Below are positions 1 to 6,231 of a stretch of 6,231 bases of DNA, piece by piece. Source of the stretch: Planctomycetaceae bacterium. GTDB taxonomy: Bacteria > Planctomycetota > Planctomycetia > Pirellulales > Thermoguttaceae. The position numbers and the translations under genes are program-made. The notes under the pieces were generated by a model that did no database searches, was not told the origin of the DNA, and saw only the letters and a program-made list of their open reading frames with translations. Position 1 is the first letter of the stretch. Each line of letters begins with the position of its first letter. The stretch lies in contig JAIRLW010000150.1 in the NCBI GenBank assembly GCA_031259095.1, positions 1 to 6,231 of the forward strand. The letters run 5' to 3'.

Positions 1-20
1 CGGTTAATAAAGTATCGTCC
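1..20. repeat. Truncated edge copy of the REP-like element
   Basis: The first 20 bases match the reverse complement of 2278-2297 at 19 of 20 positions; the one mismatch is at base 14. This is the flank of the palindromic element described at 2269-2319, in opposite orientation. The palindrome itself would lie just outside the window to the left. The match shows that the element is dispersed rather than unique. Confidence 0.6.
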
Positions 21-57
21 ATTCGGGTAGGGTGAAACAATCAGAAAAACTCCCGGA

Positions 58-218
58 AATCTCTAAAAATTCGTTTTTAATCGCAGAATTATTTGTCCCA
101 ATTTGTCTCTAATGTTCCCAATATCCCTAAAATCCGGGACATTAGGGACGATAGGGACAAGTGGGACGAATGATTTTTAAATTAAATTTGTGTCTAGGAA
201 AAAGGATTTTTAGAGATT
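58..218. repeat. Outer inverted repeat enclosing the first nonamer array
   Basis: A 13-base sequence, AATCTCTAAAAAT at 58-70, recurs exactly inverted at 206-218. The pair encloses the nonamer inverted repeat at 95-167, so the whole stretch is a nested imperfect palindrome of about 160 bp. No open frame of interest lies inside it. It could be the boundary of a small non-autonomous element, or a long hairpin at the 3' end of the decayed oxidoreductase. No target-site duplication is evident to me. Confidence 0.45.
95..167. repeat. Nonamer inverted array, locus 1
   Basis: Four units of about nine bases beginning GTCYCY or a close variant run rightward from 95 to 131; the first is ten bases long. 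Four reverse-complement units (NNNAGGGAC type) run from 132 to 167 at exact 9-bp spacing: ATCCGGGAC, ATTAGGGAC, GATAGGGAC, AAGTGGGAC. The arms abut with no spacer and can pair imperfectly over about 36 bp. The same design recurs at 2325-2406. It lies in non-coding DNA beyond the 3' end of the decayed oxidoreductase. Function unknown. Confidence 0.75.
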
Positions 219-226
219 CCCATCTG

Positions 227-707
227 TTAAATTTTGACTTTGAATTTCAAATCATACCCGCTGTTCCCGTTCCAGAGTTTATATCCTTTCCAAAGCGTCG
301 GATGCTTGCGCCCCGGAACCCGAACCCATCAACGCCGAACCAGCAGAACCGTGAATCTCTGAACAGAACTTGTTCCAACAGTTCGACATATACCGCCCCT
401 GTGTCTGCATTCGGGTTCCGTCGGCAAACGGTGTATTCTATCGCACAGTGGTCGAATTGGTCGCACTTCGCATTTCGAGTTTGCCGACCGCCCATACCTT
501 GCGCCGAAACCGGATACGAACCTTTTGCCCAACAGCACAAATCAAGGTCGTGAATACTGTTGTCGAGGAACAGCGAACCATTCGTCCACTTAAAACAGCC
601 GGGATTCCGTAACTGATATTGCGGCAACGTTTCGCCTTCCTTTTTCGGTACGCCGAAAGTTCAATAACCAACGGTATCGTCGCAGCGTGCGAGAGTTTCG
701 CCGGCAA
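227..707 (-). pseudogene. Decayed fragment of a Gfo/Idh/MocA-family oxidoreductase
   Basis: This is the remains of an NAD(P)-dependent oxidoreductase of the Gfo/Idh/MocA family, which acts on sugars and related compounds. Read leftward, one frame gives YQLRNPGCFKWTNGSLF, DNSIHDLDLCCW and YPVSAQGMGGRQTR, which resembles the C-terminal domain of planctomycete members, and ends in IEYT near 430. Dropping one G at about 429 moves to a second frame (FADGTRMQTQGRYMSNCWNKF, then EIHGSAGSALMG). Dropping one G at about 305 moves to a third (PTLWKGYKLWNG), ending at TAA 227-229. An in-frame TGA at 661-663 is a third lesion. Only about 160 codons survive of a protein usually above 400. The Rossmann domain with the EKP motif and the C-terminal part are absent. 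Homology is clear from about 650 to 240 and weaker up to 706. Family assignment is from recalled motifs, without alignment. Confidence 0.8.
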
Positions 708-1949
708 CTAACTTTCTATCGACTCGGAACGATTATCGAAAGAATCCAACGCCGTAACGCTTGCGGTCAACTCTTTACCTTCCGGCAATTTTTCAAACTT
801 CACCGATAACGTTTTCGGCGTTTCACTGTTAAGATAAAATACCGAAAACTTCCGATAGGATGCAACCGTTTTATCGCCGTCCTTCAATTCGACAAGGTAT
901 CGGAATACGTTCTCGTTGTCAGTTGCTTGCGGAAACGATACCGTGTATGACGTTCCGTCCGCAACAACGGTCGGTTTCGCGTCAACGGCAAACTTCGGCG
1001 CAGGTTTGCCGTCCCGTTTCGCATAGTTTTTATTCTTCCAATTAACATTCCAACGCGGCAGAATCTCTTCGTTGCGAACAGCGTCCCAACGTTCAATTTC
1101 AAAAACCTCGCTGGATTTCACGTTGACAATAAATCCTTCCTGAACGTTGCCGGGTTGTTCGTTGCCGGGCAAATATCCGCCCTTCCCGGCATCAACCTCG
1201 TTCTGTTCAAGACAAGCATAAGCGACGCTGCCGTCATTGATTGACGTAAACGTATCCTGCCAAATCATACGCGGATCGCCAATCGGAGTATGCGTGTGTC
1301 CGCTGAAAAATACCGTCTGCGGATACTCATGCAGAAACGGATAAAAGTTTGCTGTCCCCCAACTCTTCGAACCGTAACAAGTATTTCGCGGCGGAATATG
1401 CGCAAAACAAAAAATCGGTTTGTCCGGATATTTCGCAGCCGCTTCCGCCAACTTATCGGAAAGAAACTTCTGCGAATCGGCATTATAAGAATTTTCGCCG
1501 CCGCCGTTTATACTGACAGTAATAAAAGGAAAACCCTTGACGTCAATAAACTGATGCAACGGCTGCTTACAAAAATCAGTATAATTTTTTGTGCTGTCGC
1601 CGTTATTTTCCTTATTGTAATACTCGTGGTTTCCCATCATATAAACAACTCGTTGCGATTCCGGCACAACATCCTTGTCGCCGAAAACGGAAACGAGTTG
1701 GCGGTATTGCGCCGCCTGTCCGTTGTTCGTTAAATCGCCGACAACAAAAATCGCGTCCAAATTTCCTTTGGCAATAAAGTTTTTCAGCGTCCGCGAAACC
1801 TTTTGGACGCAGCCGTTATTGCCGCCGCTAAAATGAATATCGGAAATCACGGCAAATCGAGGCAACATGCTTTCCGCACCGTCGGCAATGTTCAATCCCA
1901 TCAACAAAGGCGCTGCAACAGTGGTTTTCAAAAAATTACGTCTTTTCAT
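708..1949 (-). CDS. Tat-exported calcineurin-like metallophosphoesterase with C-terminal FN3-like domain
   Basis: A 413-residue phosphoesterase of the calcineurin-like fold, expected to hydrolyse phosphomonoesters or diesters with two metal ions outside the cytoplasmic membrane; the substrate is unknown. The N-terminus KRRNFLK followed by a short hydrophobic stretch fits a twin-arginine signal peptide, probably cleaved near residue 25. All core motifs are present: D37-x-H39, G71-D72, G106-N107-H108-E109, H184 and G217-H218-T219-H220. Residues 320-413 look like a beta-sandwich of fibronectin type III kind (SYTVSF, YLVELKDGD, LTASVTALDSFDN). The ATG at 1947-1949 is favoured by an AGGAGA ribosome binding site and by starting the Tat signal. 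The stop at 708-710 touches the decayed oxidoreductase. The gene is not obviously co-transcribed with the ATPase 501 bp upstream. Confidence 0.93.
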   Translation of the reverse strand: MKRRNFLKTTVAAPLLMGLNIADGAESMLPRFAVISDIHFSGGNNGCVQKVSRTLKNFIAKGNLDAIFVVGDLTNNGQAAQYRQLVSVFGDKDVVPESQRVVYMMGNHEYYNKENNGDSTKNYTDFCKQPLHQFIDVKGFPFITVSINGGGENSYNADSQKFLSDKLAEAAAKYPDKPIFCFAHIPPRNTCYGSKSWGTANFYPFLHEYPQTVFFSGHTHTPIGDPRMIWQDTFTSINDGSVAYACLEQNEVDAGKGGYLPGNEQPGNVQEGFIVNVKSSEVFEIERWDAVRNEEILPRWNVNWKNKNYAKRDGKPAPKFAVDAKPTVVADGTSYTVSFPQATDNENVFRYLVELKDGDKTVASYRKFSVFYLNSETPKTLSVKFEKLPEGKELTASVTALDSFDNRSESIES

Positions 1950-1957
1950 AATTGTTT

Positions 1958-1963
1958 TCTCCT
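1958..1963 (-). promoter_or_regulatory. Shine-Dalgarno site of the phosphoesterase
   Basis: The minus strand reads AGGAGA with eight bases to the ATG at 1949. It supports that start codon and contrasts with the ATPase gene, which has no such site. Confidence 0.75.
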
Positions 1964-1994
1964 GTATTGTTTCATTGAGTGGAGGAAGGTGAAT

Positions 1995-2025
1995 GTTTGG
2001 GCGTTGGCAGGATTTCTGCCCAAAC
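1995..2025 (-). other. Alternative hairpins in the phosphoesterase leader
   Basis: GTTTGGGC at 1995-2002 and GCCCAAAC at 2018-2025 are perfect inverted arms. GGCAG at 2006-2010 and CTGCC at 2016-2020 form a second stem that shares bases 2018-2020, so the two cannot both form fully. The structure would lie about 46-76 nt upstream of the phosphoesterase ATG in the mRNA. No T tract follows, so it is not an ordinary terminator. A regulatory role is only a possibility. Confidence 0.35.
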
Positions 2026-2125
2026 GACTAAACAGTTTCAATGTATAGTTTCTTGTTTTGGCGTCGTCAATAGGAGAGGGAAATGATTTGAGTTTTTCTC
2101 TAACTCTATTTACGCTGTATTGCTC

Positions 2126-2153
2126 TTTTTAATTTTTTTCTATAGTCTGTCAA
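2126..2153 (-). promoter_or_regulatory. Possible sigma70-type promoter for the phosphoesterase
   Basis: On the minus strand a perfect TTGACA (2153-2148) is followed after 16 bases by TAAAAA (2131-2126), which matches TATAAT at four of six positions. Transcription would start near 2118 and give a leader of about 170 nt. The region is AT-rich, so chance matches are likely, and planctomycete promoters are poorly defined. Confidence 0.28.
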
Positions 2154-2268
2154 TTGGGATATTTTTACAAATATACGTTAAAATTTGTAATATTTCAGTT
2201 TTCAGTGGAATTTTTGTTTTTTGTTAATTGCTCTACTTTGAACTGTTCCAAATTATCTTTTTTTATTT

Positions 2269-2319
2269 GTCCCGCAGGGACGAAACTTTATTAACCGTAG
2301 GCTTTAGCCTACGGTTAAT
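2269..2319. repeat. REP-like palindromic element
   Basis: Two adjacent palindromes occur here. GTCCC-GCA-GGGAC lies at 2269-2281. A perfect inverted repeat with 14-bp arms, ATTAACCGTAGGCT at 2290-2303 and AGCCTACGGTTAAT at 2306-2319, is separated by TT. The first 20 bases of the window match 2278-2297 inverted, so the element is repeated. It has the form of bacterial REP elements, some of which are moved by Y1-type RAYT transposases; no such gene is in view. With no T tract on either side it is not an intrinsic terminator. Confidence 0.7.
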
Positions 2320-2324
2320 TCAAA

Positions 2325-2406
2325 GTCTCTTTAGTCTCTATCGTCCCCAATGTCCCTATAAAATATTATGTAAAGAGACCTTAGGGACAAATGAGACCTT
2401 AGAGAC
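2325..2406. repeat. Nonamer inverted array, locus 2
   Basis: Four exact 9-bp units run from 2325 to 2360: GTCTCTTTA, GTCTCTATC, GTCCCCAAT, GTCCCTATA. A 10-base AT-rich spacer follows, then four reverse-complement units at 2371-2406: TAAAGAGAC, CTTAGGGAC, AAATGAGAC, CTTAGAGAC. Both arms are 36 bp and strictly 9-periodic. In each unit the first six bases are conserved and the last three vary. It starts about 45 bp past the ATPase stop, so it would form a long imperfect hairpin in the 3' part of that mRNA. Confidence 0.8.
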
Positions 2407-2450
2407 CATGACGCTTCATAAAATTCTGTGACTAAAAATGAATAAATTCC

Positions 2451-5729
<3,279 letters not shown>

Positions 5730-5790
5730 GGAAAACAAATGTTAAAATACGAAAAACAGGCAAATTTTTTTACCGGATTATTGATCTTGT

Positions 5791-5937
5791 ATGACTTTAT
5801 CGTCGGAACTTCCGGCAGAGATACAGAGACATACTCAACCCTATTTGTCGGCATTTCCCCTATTCTCCCTCCAATCAGTTTTTTCAGACCGCAGATTTTA
5901 CCATGAGAAGTGGATTGAGGCAGTTATTTCAAGGTAG
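5791..5937 (+). CDS. Possible short ORF divergent from the ATPase gene
   Basis: A 48-codon frame from ATG 5791 to TAG 5935-5937 encodes a peptide with ordinary protein-like composition, ending in HEKWIEAVISR. I do not recognise it. It would be transcribed away from the ATPase gene, whose ATG is 61 bp away. There is no clear ribosome binding site. Its use of AGA, AGG, CTA and GAG codons differs from the two main genes. An ATG ATG directly follows the stop in the same frame, but that extension meets TGA 15 codons later. It could be the remnant of a longer gene, or chance. An opposing frame on the minus strand overlaps it. Confidence 0.2.
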   Translation: MTLSSELPAEIQRHTQPYLSAFPLFSLQSVFSDRRFYHEKWIEAVISR

Positions 5938-6029
5938 ATGATGTTTCGTCGAAATTTTTTAGTTAATAGCATCGGCGATAGCTGACTTGTCTCGGTGAAC
6001 GGCAGGAAATAGCCCAACGGCAGGCAGTC

Positions 6030-6062
6030 CGCACACAGGGAACGGCAATGCAACTGTGTGTG
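6030..6062. repeat. Hairpin-forming inverted repeat
   Basis: CGCACACAG at 6030-6038 can pair with CTGTGTGTG at 6054-6062 (eight Watson-Crick pairs and one G-T) around a 15-base loop containing ACGGCAATGC. It sits among AACGGCA repeats in otherwise featureless DNA. An RNA role is possible but nothing else supports it. Confidence 0.35.
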
Positions 6063-6231
6063 AAAGCCTTCGGTGAAATGAAAAAAAATTGTCTTAGGTT
6101 GACCTAAATTAACAACCAACTGGTGAACGCTAGGAAAAAATTCCCGAATAATTACAAATTTCATAAAATAAAAATCAATTCTGCTTGTTTTAAAGATATA
6201 ATGGGAACTTCTAAAAACCCCCTTGTGATTA

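Larger units (their letters stand above)
1950..2450. other. Intergenic region between the ATPase and the phosphoesterase
   Basis: This 501-bp gap has no supported gene. From right to left it holds the nonamer array (2325-2406), the REP-like palindrome (2269-2319), a very AT-rich stretch (about 2081-2265) with a possible promoter, and a leader with alternative hairpins (1995-2025). The AT-rich stretch also has a perfect 8-bp-arm inverted repeat (TTACAAAT at 2165-2172, ATTTGTAA at 2183-2190), placed just upstream of the candidate -35 box, where an operator could be. Confidence 0.6.
5730..6231. other. Right-hand intergenic region, no identifiable gene
   Basis: About 500 bp upstream of the ATPase gene with no recognisable family. 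It holds two short open frames on opposite strands (minus 5705-5854, plus 5791-5937), a short palindrome CGGAA-C-TTCCG at 5804-5814, three AACGGCA repeats (5998, 6016, 6041), a duplicated TCGGTGAA (5992 and 6070), a hairpin at 6030-6062 and the palindrome TTAGGT-TG-ACCTAA at 6094-6107. The promoter of the ATPase presumably lies here, but I cannot place it with confidence. Confidence 0.5.

Noticed and set aside
247..627. Minus-strand 126-codon ORF as an intact small gene
   Set aside because: Its first two thirds match the oxidoreductase family and then the match jumps to other frames, so it is part of a pseudogene.
1290..1733. Plus-strand 147-codon ORF
   Set aside because: It lies antisense within the phosphoesterase gene, which has clear catalytic motifs; the plus-strand product resembles nothing.
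2290..2319. REP palindrome as a rho-independent terminator
   Set aside because: No T tract follows the stem on either strand.
95..2406. Nonamer arrays as CRISPR-like repeats
   Set aside because: Units are only 9 bp, have three variable bases instead of spacers, are arranged as inverted arms, and no cas gene is present.
5736..5738. TTG start codon for the ATPase
   Set aside because: ATG at 5729 fits the family start MYE; neither start has a Shine-Dalgarno site, so TTG is possible but less likely.
5898..6164. Minus-strand 88-codon ORF
   Set aside because: No ribosome binding site, no recognisable family, and Phe/Cys/His-rich composition typical of non-coding frames.
6197..6202. Plus-strand TATAAT near the right end
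   Set aside because: No acceptable -35 box at the right spacing and no visible gene before the window ends.

Overview
The window looks like chromosomal DNA of a planctomycete with modest GC, possibly one of the host-associated Pirellulales/Thermoguttaceae-like lineages. This is an inference from gene content. It rests on an ExeA-type AAA ATPase opening with a MYETFFGL motif, a Tat-exported calcineurin-like phosphoesterase, and the remains of a Gfo/Idh/MocA oxidoreductase of the type common in Planctomycetes. No rRNA, tRNA, CRISPR array or intact transposase gene was seen.

All recognisable genes are read on the minus strand, so in transcription order they run from right to left. First is a 1092-residue ExeA-like ATPase (5729 to 2451). 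It has an ordinary N-terminal ATPase domain, followed by about 300 residues of acidic, asparagine-rich, internally repeated sequence, a basic patch next to a short hydrophobic stretch, and a C-terminal amphipathic helix. After a 501-bp gap comes a secreted metallophosphoesterase (1949 to 708) with a good ribosome binding site and all metal-binding motifs. Directly behind its stop lies a decayed Gfo/Idh/MocA oxidoreductase fragment (about 707 to 227). It is readable only by moving through all three minus-strand frames, and both ends are missing.

The gaps hold the more unusual material. Two intergenic sites (95-167 and 2325-2406) each carry eight copies of a nine-base unit, consensus GTCYCTNNN. 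Four copies point one way and four the other, so each site is a long imperfect inverted repeat built from a 9-bp lattice. Beside the second site is a perfect 14-bp-arm REP-like palindrome (2290-2319). The first 20 bases of the window match the edge of that element in opposite orientation, so it is a dispersed repeat. A separate perfect 17-bp-arm palindrome (3488-3523) sits inside the ATPase coding sequence.

The right-hand 500 bp (5730-6231) has no gene I can identify. It holds two overlapping short open frames on opposite strands, some small repeats and a hairpin. The genes do not form an evident pathway. The 501-bp gap containing repeats argues against the ATPase and phosphoesterase sharing one operon. 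I see no convincing new defence or mobile system. The best candidates for something undescribed are the nonamer inverted arrays and the greatly expanded middle of the ATPase.
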